Below, piece after piece: positions 22,041 to 32,620 of a stretch of 64,000 bases of DNA. A program made the position numbers and the translations under genes. The notes beneath the pieces are model-generated. The model ran no database searches, was not told the DNA's origin, and saw only the letters and a program-made list of their open reading frames with translations. The DNA lies in contig JAJEKV010000141.1 in NCBI GenBank assembly GCA_021234155.1, forward strand, positions 1,549,743 to 1,613,742, in the 5' to 3' direction. Numbering within the stretch: the stretch's first letter is position 1; each line of letters starts with the position of its first letter. This DNA comes from Isoetes taiwanensis (lineage: Eukaryota; Streptophyta; Lycopodiopsida; Isoetales; Isoetaceae).

Positions 22041-22469
22041 GCGGGCCAAAAGCGGGCGCAAAGATTTTTGCTTAGTAAATTGGGTAAAAGCATTTCGAAA
22101 ATTTTCGGCGACGCGAAAACAACTACATTGCGCAGCGAAACACCACCGGCGTCGCGAAATCATCGAAATGCGTGCAGTTCAAATCTTTTCGTCGTGCAGC
22201 GAAAACAACTAAACCAGCGTGACAAAAAAAAGTTCAGCGTCTGTTGTGGCGTTGTTTTGTCTGTGGAAAAATTTTGGTTCAGCGCATTACCGCGGTTCCG
22301 AAGGTTTGCGTCTGTGAAAAAAATTTCCGGCGTCGCAGCGGTTTAGTTGTTTTTGGCAGACGTCAAAATCTTCGATTTCGAATTATTTTTTGTCAGTATT
22401 TTTTGCGTTTTATACGGCAAATTTGTGCCGTATCATTCAATTCATACGTATTCCGTATAAAACGTACAG
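22041..22469. promoter_or_regulatory. Right subterminal motif-rich region of hAT
   Basis: GCGACGCG, GGCGTCGC, GCGAAA and GCGTC words recur, echoing the left subterminal region; an adjacent TACGTATTCCGTATAA segment also mirrors the left end. Candidate transposase-binding sites. Confidence 0.6.
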
Positions 22470-22496
22470 CGTATTGAACCTATCCCTGACCTCTAC
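22470..22496. repeat. hAT right TIR and TSD
   Basis: The inverted repeat ends CCTATCCCTG at 22488 and is followed by ACCTCTAC (22489-22496), the second target copy, differing from the left copy at one base. Confidence 0.92.
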
Positions 22497-22587
22497 TCCC
22501 ATCTTAATATCAAGCAATTTTGTATTAATGACCTTATAGTAATCATGTGACATGTCGTGCTTATCTCGCTTTTATTTTACATTTTAG

Positions 22588-23122
22588 ACGGTGCACATCC
22601 CCCTCCGTGGGCGACACTAGTGCAACCTGGTCATCTTACTCCAGAACAGGAGCTCACCCTTATAAAGCGGCAGCTTACTAAGCTCCAGGCATATGTATTG
22701 CATATCAATCCACCACAGGCACCACAAAAAGATGGGCCCCAGGTTCCTGTTTTACCAAACCAGCAACCACCACCACCGATACCAGTACCTGTTCCAGTTA
22801 CATCCACCCGTTCAAAGCGTGCACGGAGCAGCTCATTTTCAGATACCACGTCTGACTCGTCTGTCTCAGCGGACTCGTCTGAATCAGATGATGACAATGC
22901 CAAAGCCAAGAAAAAGGATTATTAAAAAATTGTGGACTCTGCCATCACTAGATCTGGAAGAACCGCAAGTTGGCACAGTTCTCAGGCAAGACCAGGTCCG
23001 GAGTGGATGCCGAATATTGGTTAGATGAAACATATGAGTTTAAAAAATCCTATGGCATGACACAGAAGGATATCGGCAAGGTGGCCACCACAAATATTAC
23101 AGGGTCCACTCGTATTTGGTGG
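22588..23122 (+). pseudogene. Ty3/gypsy gag remnant, plus strand
   Basis: After a TTTTAG acceptor-like site the frame encodes a proline/serine-rich leader (LTPEQELTLIKRQLTKLQ, PPPPIPVPVPV, then an acidic serine tail) and stops at 22925. A second frame, about 22966-23122, reads KLAQFSGKTRSGVDAEYWL, then TQKDIGKVATTNITGSTRIWW. That is the usual start of a retrotransposon gag capsid domain (F.G..D...WL....F... ending WW). The break between frames and the abrupt end at 23122 mark it as a fragment. The hAT insertion lies immediately upstream. Confidence 0.65.
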
Positions 23123-23405
23123 ACAAGTCCTCCTCGAGGCTAAGAGCCTTAGCCTCTGCTTCTGCTGTTGTTTTGGGGTCGATTGCTTGAACCATCTTCC
23201 TTAAGGTAGGGGATAACCCCTCAATGTATCCCTCGACTGCCCTGCGCTCATTTATCTCTGGGACATACAAGCACAGCCTCATGAACTCATCCGTGTATGC
23301 TTGGACAGTCATGTTCTTCTGCTCTAAGCAGTAGAAAGTCTGAATCTGCTGGCAACGGTGAGCTCTGGGAACATAATGAGACTTGAAGGCTTTGGCAAAA
23401 ACCTT
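23097..23405 (-). pseudogene. Ty3/gypsy gag capsid remnant, minus strand
   Basis: The minus strand reads FAKAFKSHYVPRAHRCQQI, then KNMTVQAYTDEFMRL, EINERRAVEGYIEGL and an acidic helix. This is the second half of the Retrotrans_gag capsid domain (the MTVxxYxxEFxRL motif is diagnostic). It abuts the plus-strand gag start in inverted orientation, so two gag pieces have been joined head to head by rearrangement. No ATG-led full gag is present. Confidence 0.8.
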
Positions 23406-24689
23406 GTATCTGCACTTACCTCTCGTCTACCTTATGAGTTGCTAGGTTCTTGAAGGGTTTACATTTCAAAGGTCGAGTTTTGGTCTTTTGCGCTTAGGAT
23501 GCATGCTTCAATCTGGATATGGTATGTTAAAACCTCTAATTTGCTTAAGGCAACCAATCTCTGTGCCAAAATTTTCAAAGTGGCATCAATTACATTAGGA
23601 TGCCTAAAGCAAATGAGGTAGTCGTACACAGATCTGAATATCTCGAGTTATGCTTATCTTTTTCAAATGATTTTTGGACAAACAATAATAGAAACATTTG
23701 TGATGACATGTGGGAGAAAGTTTTGCTCAATTTGGATTTGGGATCTCTGAAAAAATTGGGTTCAAAGTTGGAAGCAAATTTGGCGAGTGCACTTCCTTGA
23801 GACAAAAAACAGGTCTGCACACTCAAATGATGATATCTCGAGTTTTATTCAACATTTTTGAATTATTTTTAAAATGTCTATCAGAGAAAAATTGTAGGAA
23901 CATGTGAGAAAAAACTTGGCCTGACTTGGAATTGGAATGATGAAGGAAAATGAGTTCAAAGTGGATCCAAAATTCTGTCAACGAACTATCACAAAAACCA
24001 GCACGCAGTTTTCTGGATCTTGAGCTTTACAAGAGTTTCTTTGCATGATTTCAATTGTCAAAGATCTGAATAGGGTATTAGATCATGTACATGGTCAATT
24101 CCAACTCTTTTGGACACTCTTCTATTAAAGATAATATGTATACAGAGCTCTTCACTTCTAATTGCTACAACGGAACCTAGCAACACACATGGTTTATGTT
24201 TCAGAGGCTATATCCTTGTCAAATTTGAACAAGACTTTGCACCGTATCATCATGTAGAGGGAGAGCATTGATGCTAGAAGAAGGACCCTTAAAACCTCCC
24301 GGAAACAGCTCGCCCTAAAAGTCCTCTCCTGAATGCCCCTGGCCAAGTCGGACGGGGAACTCTCCACTCCAAAATTGTGAATCAGCTCTGCGAATGGACT
24401 CAGAATGTCGACATTACCCTAAGGACCAACTTTCATGGGCAGAAGATCACCTCTTCTTCAAGAAGCGCTAAAGTAGCTCATGTCCAACACATTTGTCGTC
24501 AATTGGCCTAGGAGGTGTCTGCGGAATACTGCCATGTAGAGTGTTCGTGTTTCTTTTGTTGCCAATACTGACCATGTAACTTGGTCCCTAGGGTAATTTT
24601 GCCATTTGGGACGATATAGTGATGTCAAATCACAATTTCGTAGTCTCTATACTGCCCGAACGACGAAACACTTGGGTTTCTACACCCTA
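23406..24689. other. No recognised gene; possible decayed coding trace
   Basis: About 24270-24700, plus strand, has a protein-like frame with repeated in-frame stops (pieces such as MPLAKSDGELSTPKL and GPTFMGRRSPLLQEALK). It may be an old retroelement but I cannot assign it. The rest shows nothing distinctive. Confidence 0.35.
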
Positions 24690-25080
24690 CAATATTGACG
24701 CTAGAAAACATACAGTAGTGACCGTTTATGCAATCTTGATGTTGGATGCGGTGTTAAAGTTCAAATGTATGGTTGTCAATGCCAGTTTTATGAATATCGA
24801 GTCCTTAAATATCCAAATGACTGGCCCATGAGCAAAAGGATTACTCTAATGTGAACATTGTATTTTTCCAATGGAAATTGGTTTTCAATTACCAAATTTT
24901 CAAATTGCAACTTTATTGTACAAACTCAAGCTTCCATTTATTCAATCCCGCTAAGCTTTGTCGAACATGTCTACAACTTCATGGCTACCTACAATATAAT
25001 CGTAGTTATGCTCGGCAATGCCAGACATTTGTTACTAGTATTTATTTAATTACTAAATTAACCTTACATTAAATGTTAAA
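24690..25080. repeat. Dispersed repeat, copy 1
   Basis: Closely similar to 26655-27005. Shared words include GGTTGTCAATGCCAGTTTTA, CTCTAATGTGAACATTGTAT and, at the end, TTAAATGTTAAACTATTAAT. Copy 1 is longer because of small insertions. No coding potential was recognised. Confidence 0.85.
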
Positions 25081-25141
25081 CTATTAATAGATATAAAGGC
25101 ACCTTTAACTTGTATCAATAAGACGAATCCCTAATTCTTAC

Positions 25142-25268
25142 TTCATTCGTCTCTAAGACGAGCGCTCTAGTTATTGCCTTAGCTTTATTCCAGAATCTTA
25201 TTCCAGAACTAGTGAATTTTGAATCCAGAATCTTATTCCGAACTACTGAATTCGTAATCCTTTTCCAT
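25142..25268. repeat. Dispersed ~130-bp repeat (copy also at 44672)
   Basis: Shares CTTCATTCGT, GCGCTCTAG, ATTGCCTTAG, TTATTCCAGAATCTTATTCC and CCTTTTCCATAACTAGTGAA with 44672-44790. This copy has an internal duplication of the TTATTCC...GAATTT part. Confidence 0.85.
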
Positions 25269-25269
25269 A

Positions 25270-26654
25270 ACTAGTGAATTTTCTAGCTTGATTGCATCAT
25301 TTTATTCAATTATTTTAATGTTTATTTAAATGGAGGCCATATAAGCATTTTGTTATAAGGTTTCTATTTCCTGATTTTGATGATTTTGCATATTATTCAT
25401 GTAGTACAGATTGGGATAAAAGCCTCCAACTTCCTCTTTTCAATTATGCGCCCATAATTCTAAAACCAATGGGCGTAATTGTAGTAGACATTTTGAGCTT
25501 GGTTGGGTTATCTGTTATAAGTGAAAAAGCTTCTACTTGCATTTGACGAGTTGTTCATAAAAGGCTCATTAATCCTTTTCTGCTAGATAAATAATGCTCG
25601 CGTGTGGAAGTGTACACAAGTTGTTGTTCAAATGAAAATGAAGTCGTGCTCAGAATAGATGGGGGAAACTGAAGAATAGATGATAACCTCCTGGGTGGAG
25701 TTATGATACATATGGTGTACTTTTTTGTATTTTGTAGGTATTACTTTACTACACCTTGGTCTAAACAAAATTTGCGAAGCGTATGCATGAAAATTTTCTA
25801 TAATTGGATAAACAAATAGCTACTCTAGCACATAATTGAAAGGTCAAGAGTTTGCCACAATTTAATTCAATTCATTCAATGTTCACTACTGCACAAACGA
25901 GTATTATAACCCATATCTTTTTTCATATTCCACACCTATATTTGGGCTTCTCGCTTACTTCTAACGATTTGGTGCTCAATGTAGTATATCTATTTTATAG
26001 CTCACTAAGACTTGATCTAGCCACATTCGAGGCTCAGATGCACTCCCTTAATCGTCCCCATCAGTTTTTCATCCTCCTTCAGACTTCACACCACTCTTCA
26101 CAGTCATACCCTGTTAAATAGAGCACGTGTTATCAAGAGATGCCAATCAATATAGTTTGTCTTGGCACAAGTCCCAGGGGATGTACTTATACATAAGGGG
26201 GTTATGGCATCTGCGTCTGGAAGGTAGCAAACCCCCCTTGTATATTTGAAAGGCGTTTTGACCCCTTTGTGTATAGAATTTGCACTAGATCAGTGCTTAA
26301 AAACACCCCTAACCCTTAAGTATACGTAGGAAAATGGTCCAAAAAAACCCCCTCCGTTGAACTCTCATGGGTTATACGCTGATCGAAGGTGACCCCAGAG
26401 CACAAGTGTTGCCAAGAGATGCCAATCAACACACTTTATCATTGAGGAGGTGGAGCAACATCACTTCCATACGTGAGACGTGTGCTCTTTCATCTTTGAT
26501 GCACAACTCTCATCCAAGCATGGGGTTGAACTGTGAGAATTGCAACCTTGCACTCATCTTACAAAGCTGACTATGGAAATCTATCTTGCAACCTTGCATA
26601 CTCATCCTACAAAACTAACTATGAGAATCTATCTTGCAATCTTGCATATTCATC
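25270..26654. other. No gene recognised
   Basis: AT-rich sequence without an assignable ORF. About 26560-26650 contains a roughly 50-bp near-tandem duplication (two copies of a segment with ATCTATCTTGCAA.CTTGCAT). Confidence 0.45.
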
Positions 26655-27005
26655 CTATATTTACGCTAGAAAACATACAATATAGAATCTTGATGTTGGG
26701 TGCAGTGTCAAAAGTTCAAATACATGGTTGTCAATGCCAGTTTTATGAATATTGAGTCCTTAAATATCCCAATGAATGGCCCACGTGCAGAAAGGTTACT
26801 CTAATGTGAACATTGTATTTTTGCAATGGAATTACCAACTTTTTCAAGATGCAACTTTATTGTACAAACTCAAGTTTCCATTTATTCAGCTCATACTGTG
26901 GCTAAGCTTCGTGGAAAATGTCTACAACTTAATGGCTATCTACAATATTATGCTCGGCAATGCTACTAACTTAACCTTACATTAAATGTTAAACTATTAA
27001 TAGAT
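26655..27005. repeat. Dispersed repeat, copy 2
   Basis: Second copy of the repeat at 24690-25080, same orientation, with substitutions and small deletions. It ends at the same TTAAACTATTAATAGATA boundary. Confidence 0.85.
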
Positions 27006-27014
27006 ACATTAAAT

Positions 27015-27626
27015 GCGAAGGGGAGGGACTCAAACTAGATGGAGGCCTCTGCGACTAACGGAGGAATGCATTTGAACTTCATCTTTAAGAAGTGTTGGGG
27101 GCTTTCTCAAGTCGCGAGTCGAGAAGGCCCTCAAGCCTTATACACAGCAATGCATACTACGTATCTCGCACCCTCCCTTGACCTGCCCAAGCTCTAGTGC
27201 ATTCTCCAGTGTTGAGTCGCAGGTGCCTCTACCCAGTCAGAGCCGCTCTCCTTTGAACCATCTTCCTCGAATATTGCGAAGGGGAGGGGCTTAGACTAGG
27301 TGGAGGCCTCTGCGACTAACCACGGGGGAATGCATTTGAATTTCATCTCTAAGGAGGGCTGGGAGGCTTTCTCAAGAAGGCCCTTGAGCCTTATACACAG
27401 CAATGCATATTACTTATCTTACATCCTCCGTTGACCTGCCCAAGCTCTAGTGCATTCGTCAGTATCGAGTCGCAGGTGCCTCTAGCCAGTCTGAGCCACT
27501 CTCCTTCAAACCATCTTCATCGAACATTGCGAAGAGGAGGGGCTTAGACTGGGTGGAGGCCTCTGCGACTAACCACAGGGGAATGCAAACCTCTGCGACT
27601 AACCAAAACATGCAGTTGTTCGCGAG
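27015..27626. repeat. Tandem array of 250-260-bp units
   Basis: Units start at 27015, 27276 and 27529 (partial). Each begins GCGAAGgGGAGGG and includes GGAGGCCTCTGCGACTAAC, TTATACACAGCAATGCATA and GACCTGCCCAAGCTCTAGTG. The third unit is cut off just before the retrotransposon target site, so the chromovirus appears to have inserted in or next to the array. Unit 1 carries the CGCGAGTCGAG word that recurs in the palindrome cluster near 40.3 kb. Confidence 0.85.
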
Positions 27627-27631
27627 TCACT

Positions 27632-29233
27632 TGTGACGCTCCCTACTAAATATCTGGCCCCAACCCTCGCACTACACTAGGAAATCCCCCATCAGGTCCT
27701 TCGACCGCACGGGCCCTCAGATCTATCCCACTCTGGGATCAGCGTAGTGCGGGGAAGGGGACACGAAGGTGTCTTGCGCGCCCTTCCCTTATGGGCTCCT
27801 ATCACAGCGGAAGCATAAACATCGTCAGAACTAGCAATAATAATACATCATACTACCTCGAAGGGTAGCTCATCCACATATCCATAACTGCAAAGAAGAT
27901 AATCATATGCCATAAAACATGGGAGGTCCTACCCGTGGCTCCGACTCATAAGGAGGTCGACTGACTGGCTGGGTCTCAAGATAGAGCAGACCGAGTCATA
28001 ACAATGGCGGGGCTGGCTATAGACAATGGCTAGGGTTGACCACTCCATCCGCCCCTCATGCATACTTTGCGGATGGGCTAGATCAAGCTTCGGCATGACT
28101 CTAGCCTTCCGGATCTATAATCCCATGGCATCACCCATCGAGGACTACTCGAGGTTGCATCTCGTGGTCCGTTCGGAAGGAAGGGTTGCATCTCCCCTTC
28201 GGGGTCTAGAGGTTCCATGGGGCTAGAGAATCGCATGCACACACCGATTCGGATCCCCTACTTAACCTCCCAAAACAAGAGCCAAGCCAACACTTGCAAC
28301 TCTTGAGAGGCGACACCATTGCCCCAGGAGGTGTCGGACCATAAGCCTAGCCCACTATGGGATCCCCAGTAGCCGCGCTCAGTAGGGATCCTCCCTCCGC
28401 ATTGCCTCTAGCCCCGTTGTGTAGTGCTGAGTCACATCATAGCTCCCATAGCCCGGTGGGTTCCTATGCACAGACCGCATAATAATAGGAACTAAAGGGT
28501 CTAACTAGGAGCATTACTAAGTAAGGCTACTAGGTCTCTACCCCCCTTCCCAATACAAGAGGAGCAAACATGATCAACCAACATCACATATCCATATACA
28601 TGATAATAATGAGAATATCATCTAAACCTAATCATATGTATCTAACTTACAGTTAGGGTTCATTGATTAGGGTTTAAGATCTAGACTGAGGGTTCTAGGA
28701 AGGCTTTACTAGAGACACGAAATGCTAACTCATCTGGAGTCCTAACTCCCAGATCATCTACAAAGAATCTATGCCCAAATACCTGCTCTCGAAGAACTCC
28801 CTCCTACTCCCGGCGTCTCCATGGTCTTCGAGGTGTTCGACGTAGCTCCCACTCCTGCTGATGCGCTCATGCTCTGGGGGCTGCCATGCTATCTTTGTGC
28901 CACAGTGACGGTTCTCAAACAGAGTTTGGCCAAGAAGGTCCCAGGCTGTTGGAGCGTAAAAGAGGCCTAGGGTTAGGGTTTAGGCCTTTATAGGTTAGGG
29001 TTCACATGTTATGCCACATGGCTCCAATAGGGTAAGTCCATGTGGCAGGTGTCCAATAGGTTAAGGCCATGTGGAAAATGGTCTTAACCTAAGGTTGGCT
29101 AAGTTATATGAATAACCTAGTCATGCCCCCTAGTGCCACAATCTATGGTATACAAGGCTATGAAGATAGACTTGTATAGTGACGGACCTGAAAATATACG
29201 TATTTATGGCGTATATTTCCCTGGAACGTCGCA
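27632..29233 (-). repeat. 3' LTR of the chromovirus
   Basis: 1,602 bp. In element orientation it starts TGCGACGTTCCAGGG (at 29233) and ends GGGAGCGTCACA (at 27632). It matches 37034-38677 over its length, with many small differences in the CG-rich terminal portion. Just outside lies TCACT (27627-27631). Confidence 0.95.
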
Positions 29234-29249
29234 TTCTCCCCCCTTAGGA
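29234..29249 (-). promoter_or_regulatory. Polypurine tract
   Basis: On the minus strand AAGGGGGGAGAA directly precedes the TG of the 3' LTR, the standard second-strand priming site. Confidence 0.9.
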
Positions 29250-30109
29250 TAATGCTGTCCTCAGCATTACGCTAAGGTCTTAGAACACAAATGATACGCA
29301 AAACTCACAACAAGAATATATGAACTTAACTCTATTGAAAAGATCAACTTTTCGTTAATTACTTATTATGTAATTATAAAGCTATATTTATAAGTTATAC
29401 AAAATTATATAGCCATAACAACTATTATTATAAAAGTATACACATATAATATTATTACAACATTTAGGAGTTCATAGTTAGTCTAAAATCTATGACTCCT
29501 ATCTTCTCGTAACGTGCTCCCTCCTTCCCGCTTCCCTTCACTGGCCTGCACAAGTAGCACATTACGTTATATAAGTTAATAAGTTTGTGGTTTTAGGGGA
29601 CCACCCCCCTAATTACCTCCTTGAGCCGAACTACTAGCTCAAGGTTACCCTACTACCTTGCAGTCGATCATGGACCTTTCGGATTTGAGCTTAAGGACCA
29701 TTTAAGATGATCCTATCATTGCCCATGATCAAGTGCTACCTTGTACTCGATTACCCGGTGTCGAGTACTCCCCAGTGCATCATGCCCCGAGGGTTTCAAG
29801 CTAGGGAACGTCTCACGATCCCATCATCGCGCATGATCACTTAACCTTTACCATGACCCCTATGGTCGGGTGTGCGAGCCCCATGATCGTGGCATAGAGA
29901 GCATCCGACGGATGTCCCATCATCGCCCACCATGCGACTTCCTCTCGCGATGACCCCTGCGGTCATGCGCACCTCTGGTGCGTGTTGGCCTAGAGAATGC
30001 CTTAAAGGCGTATCGCATCATCGCCTACACGTTTCAAGATTGCCGCACATGCACTCTACTAGCTAGAATACATCTGCCAGAGCTAAGGCTAACTAAGAAA
30101 CCTACTAAG
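29250..30109 (-). other. Chromovirus 3' untranslated region
   Basis: Between the chromodomain stop and the polypurine tract. It contains recurring CCCATCATCGC/CATGATC words (about 29690-30030) but no ORF that I can assign. It is AT-rich near 29340-29480. Confidence 0.5.
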
Positions 30110-30556
30110 CTAACCTCCTGGCAAATCGGCGTCGACAAGATCGGAGACGACCCGCCCATCAAACTCCCTCATGAAGTCCGGGTATTGCTTCTCCAAATCC
30201 TGCTTCAACACCCATGTTGCGTCTTCCACGGGCAAGTGCTTCCACTTGACCAAATATTGGAGGAACTGAGACCTCCTGGTCTTCTTGAATGACTTATCAA
30301 GAAGCAATTCATGCATAATTTCAACGTGTTCCTCCGTCATTTCCAACAAAGTTGGAGTATCCAAAACCTCCTCCGGGTTTGGAATGTGGCTCTTCAACAG
30401 GCTCACATGGAAGACTTTAAGGTGGGTAGGCAAGGCGAGGTTGTAGGTCTGGATTCCTACTTGCTTCAAAATCTTGAAGGGTCCTGCCCACCTAGGAGCA
30501 AGTTTCTTACAATTGCCGATGCGAAGCTTCCCTTGCTTGACCTTTACTTGAGCCAA
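30110..30556 (-). CDS. Chromovirus integrase C-terminus with chromodomain (pol fragment)
   Basis: An open minus-strand frame of 148 codons. Its first half, LAPRWAGPFKILKQVG through LPTHLKVFHVSLLKSH, is the GPY/F-type module at the end of Ty3 integrases. The second half, QFLQYLVKWKHLPVEDATWV, is a chromodomain with the aromatic V.W...P...ATW pattern. Chromodomains of this class steer integration to particular chromatin. The frame ends in an acidic tail at 30110. It is separated from the integrase core piece by about 360 bp of broken sequence, so it is part of a decayed polyprotein, not a gene of its own. Confidence 0.9.
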   Translation of the reverse strand: MAQVKVKQGKLRIGNCKKLAPRWAGPFKILKQVGIQTYNLALPTHLKVFHVSLLKSHIPNPEEVLDTPTLLEMTEEHVEIMHELLLDKSFKKTRRSQFLQYLVKWKHLPVEDATWVLKQDLEKQYPDFMREFDGRVVSDLVDADLPGG

Positions 30557-30915
30557 ACTTTATCTCTCACAACAAAACAACTCTCGAGGAGTTATATGTC
30601 TATCTGCTAGACTCTTCAGATGTGCCTTTGTTATTTGAAGATAATCTCGCACTTCTACCATAAGCTGCTGCGTATCTGCTGTCGTTGTTGAGAAAATTCC
30701 ACCTTGGGCACTAGATTATGCCACATAACTAGGGTCAAGCATTGATAATTGTAACTGATTATGGAGGAGACATCTTTGATGGCTCTTGCTTCATATTATT
30801 GTATGTAATTGACCAGGTGGATGTAATCGGCCCATTTGAATTGCTTGTTCCAATCATAGTTTCTCAACGTGCTCTCCAAAATTGTGCCCATTTGACTGCA
30901 AATGATAAGCAAAAC
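30557..30915 (-). pseudogene. Broken integrase segment of the chromovirus
   Basis: Lies between the open integrase and chromodomain pieces. Short protein-like fragments in different frames (for example around 30840-30900) suggest the remaining integrase core, disrupted by indels. Confidence 0.55.
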
Positions 30916-31515
30916 TCATCCACAAATTGGTGCGGCTCGTGTTGAAGAAGTCTTGCTAAACATCGCTAAAGAACTTCGGATCTCTATTGGTGATGATCGA
31001 CCTGTGCATTCCATGCAGCCTAAAAAATCTCTTATGTAGACCACACGGCTAGATCCAAAGCCGTGTCTATGGTGTGGCATGGCAAGTATGTGCCCTTTTG
31101 ATAAGTTATATGCCACAACCATCAAGGCTTCAAAGCTTCTTGTTGTCCTTGGAAGGCTCGCTATGAAAACCATGCTGATGACTTCCCACTTGGTGTCTGG
31201 CACTGCCCAAGGTTCCAAAACTCTTGGAATTCGAAGTTGTTTTGCCTTTGACTGCTGACACAACTGACATTCTTGGATATACCTGACTATATGCTTCTTC
31301 ATGTCCGGCCAGAAGTAGCTACTTTTAATCTTGAAATAGACCTTTAGAAATTTTGCATGGCCGGAAATAGGGCTATTATGCGTGTCATGAAAGATTTTCC
31401 TTACTCCTGATGCTTTAAGTACGCATAGTTGTTCTTTGATATTAAAGATTACCCTCCTTTTTAAAATATTTGAAGGTTTCTCTTTCTTAATCCATCCTTG
31501 CACTCTTGCAAACAC
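30916..31515 (-). pseudogene. Chromovirus integrase (zinc-binding domain and start of core)
   Basis: A minus-strand frame of 199 codons. Residues about 45-90 hold the H-x3-H...C-x2-C finger of retroviral-type integrases (H of FHDTH, H of SGHAKF, then CQLCQQSKA). DTKWEVISMVFIASLPRT matches the integrase-core entry, normally W..ISMDFI.GLP, so the first catalytic Asp appears replaced by Val. FEALMVVAYNLSKGHILAMP matches the following strand. The frame then loses similarity, consistent with frameshift decay. It belongs to the retrotransposon polyprotein. Confidence 0.85.
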
Positions 31516-31559
31516 TAGCCCATATGTGCTTGGACTCCATGTTGAGGGAGATGGCTTCT

Positions 31560-32620
31560 TCTATCTTCTTGCTGAATTCGCTTGCTGAAGTGGAGATGGC
31601 ATTGCAAATTGATGCTTTCAAAAGCTTGCCAATAAGTGGCGACGTCTTAGCATCTCCACGCTTGCATGCTCTTCCATTGATTTGCTATAGATCACGATGT
31701 CGTCGAAGAGAATTGATGAAGAAATCATCCAAGGAATCTTCGAAGATGTCGTTCCTCAAATACATACAAGTTGGTGGAGTATTCCATAGACTCAAGGGCA
31801 GTGCCCATAGCATGTTATGAAGGAATCCTATAATTATGTTCCCCCTTCATCCTTATTTGATGATTGCCTGACCTTAAGTCAATTTTGTAGAAGAATCTTG
31901 CTTCTTGGGGCTGATCCATTATGTCATTTGCTTGTTGAGCTGCCCATGGTTGATATATATCTTTAGACTTCCATCCAACTCATACAAGCTTCTTGAGCTC
32001 TGCTAGCTCAGAAGTGCTCATTCTATAAAGAGCTTTCCTGGTTGGCTCTGCATCTGGTGCAAGAGTGATTTCAGACTCTACACCTCTATAGAGCAACAAC
32101 TCTCAAATTTCACCTGGAGGTATATCATGGGACTTCTTGATTAACTTAGGAATTGGCCGAGGCAACTGTTCCGAAGTAGCATCTTCCTTCTTACTCTTAT
32201 GGTCGGGGTCGGCGACTTGTAGCATATGTACGACCTCATTCCTCATGATGTACTTAAGTAATTGCTTTACTGACATGCGTTGCACGATTGGAATTACTTC
32301 CTTAACTTAAATTATAAGGCACTTGCCCTTTGGTGCTAGGATAAGTATCTCTTGCTTATGATAATCAATTATTGCCTTAGCCAGCTTTAATATTGCATGC
32401 CTATTATGAGGTCATAGTTGCCGATGTTCATAAGTTGGTGCCGATGCTCTACTTTGCTCCGCTTAAGGTTGATGTCGAACTTGACTCTTGTTCCGTTGGT
32501 GTTGCTAATTACTTGGCCTTGCCATAATTACTGGCCTAGATTTAGACTTAAGAGTCTTGCTCTTAAAGATGTCCGCCATCTAGGAGGTGCAAGGTTACAA
32601 GTTAAAGAACTACTTACATA
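31560..32620 (-). pseudogene. Chromovirus protease and reverse transcriptase remnants
   Basis: About 32450-32300 (minus) reads NYDLIIGMQ and KAIIDYHKQEI, typical of the end of the Ty3 protease. About 32110-31830 reads EPTRKALYRMS, SELAELKKLV and then FYKIDLRSGNHQIR, the RT finger/palm entry (normally KIDLRSGYHQIR). In-frame stops interrupt it (for example at 32100 and 31995). The palm motif with the catalytic YxDD is not visible; instead FEDSLDDFFI appears near 31750, a possible degraded relative. RNase H was not found, so a deletion is likely before the integrase. Confidence 0.75.

Larger units (their letters stand above)
15781..22488. mobile_element. hAT-superfamily transposon carrying kinase-like and RING-like genes
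   Basis: The element is 6,708 bp. Its 19-bp inverted repeats begin CAGGGATAGG, and the flanking octamers ACCCCTAC and ACCTCTAC (7 of 8 identical) fit the hAT 8-bp duplication. Inside the right end, minus strand, is the N-terminal half of a hAT transposase: a BED-type finger and a DUF659-like region with the first two catalytic Asp positions. The part carrying the catalytic Glu and the dimerisation region is absent. In its place are plus-strand genes for a kinase-like protein (17827-18948) and a coiled-coil/RING-like protein (19233-20639). Both ends have several hundred bp rich in GCGACG/CGTCGC/GCGAAA motifs. The structure is a cargo-bearing, transposase-defective hAT. Whether the cargo is captured host sequence or a long-standing part of the family is not decidable here. 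Confidence 0.88.

Noticed and set aside
22631-22909. Minus-strand ORF opposite the gag leader
   Set aside because: It is the antisense of the proline/serine-rich plus-strand leader, which shows the coding composition.
27632-29233. Independent genes in the LTRs (short ORFs near 28026 and 37436)
   Set aside because: The same ORF appears in both LTRs with frame-disrupting differences; it is LTR sequence, not a gene.
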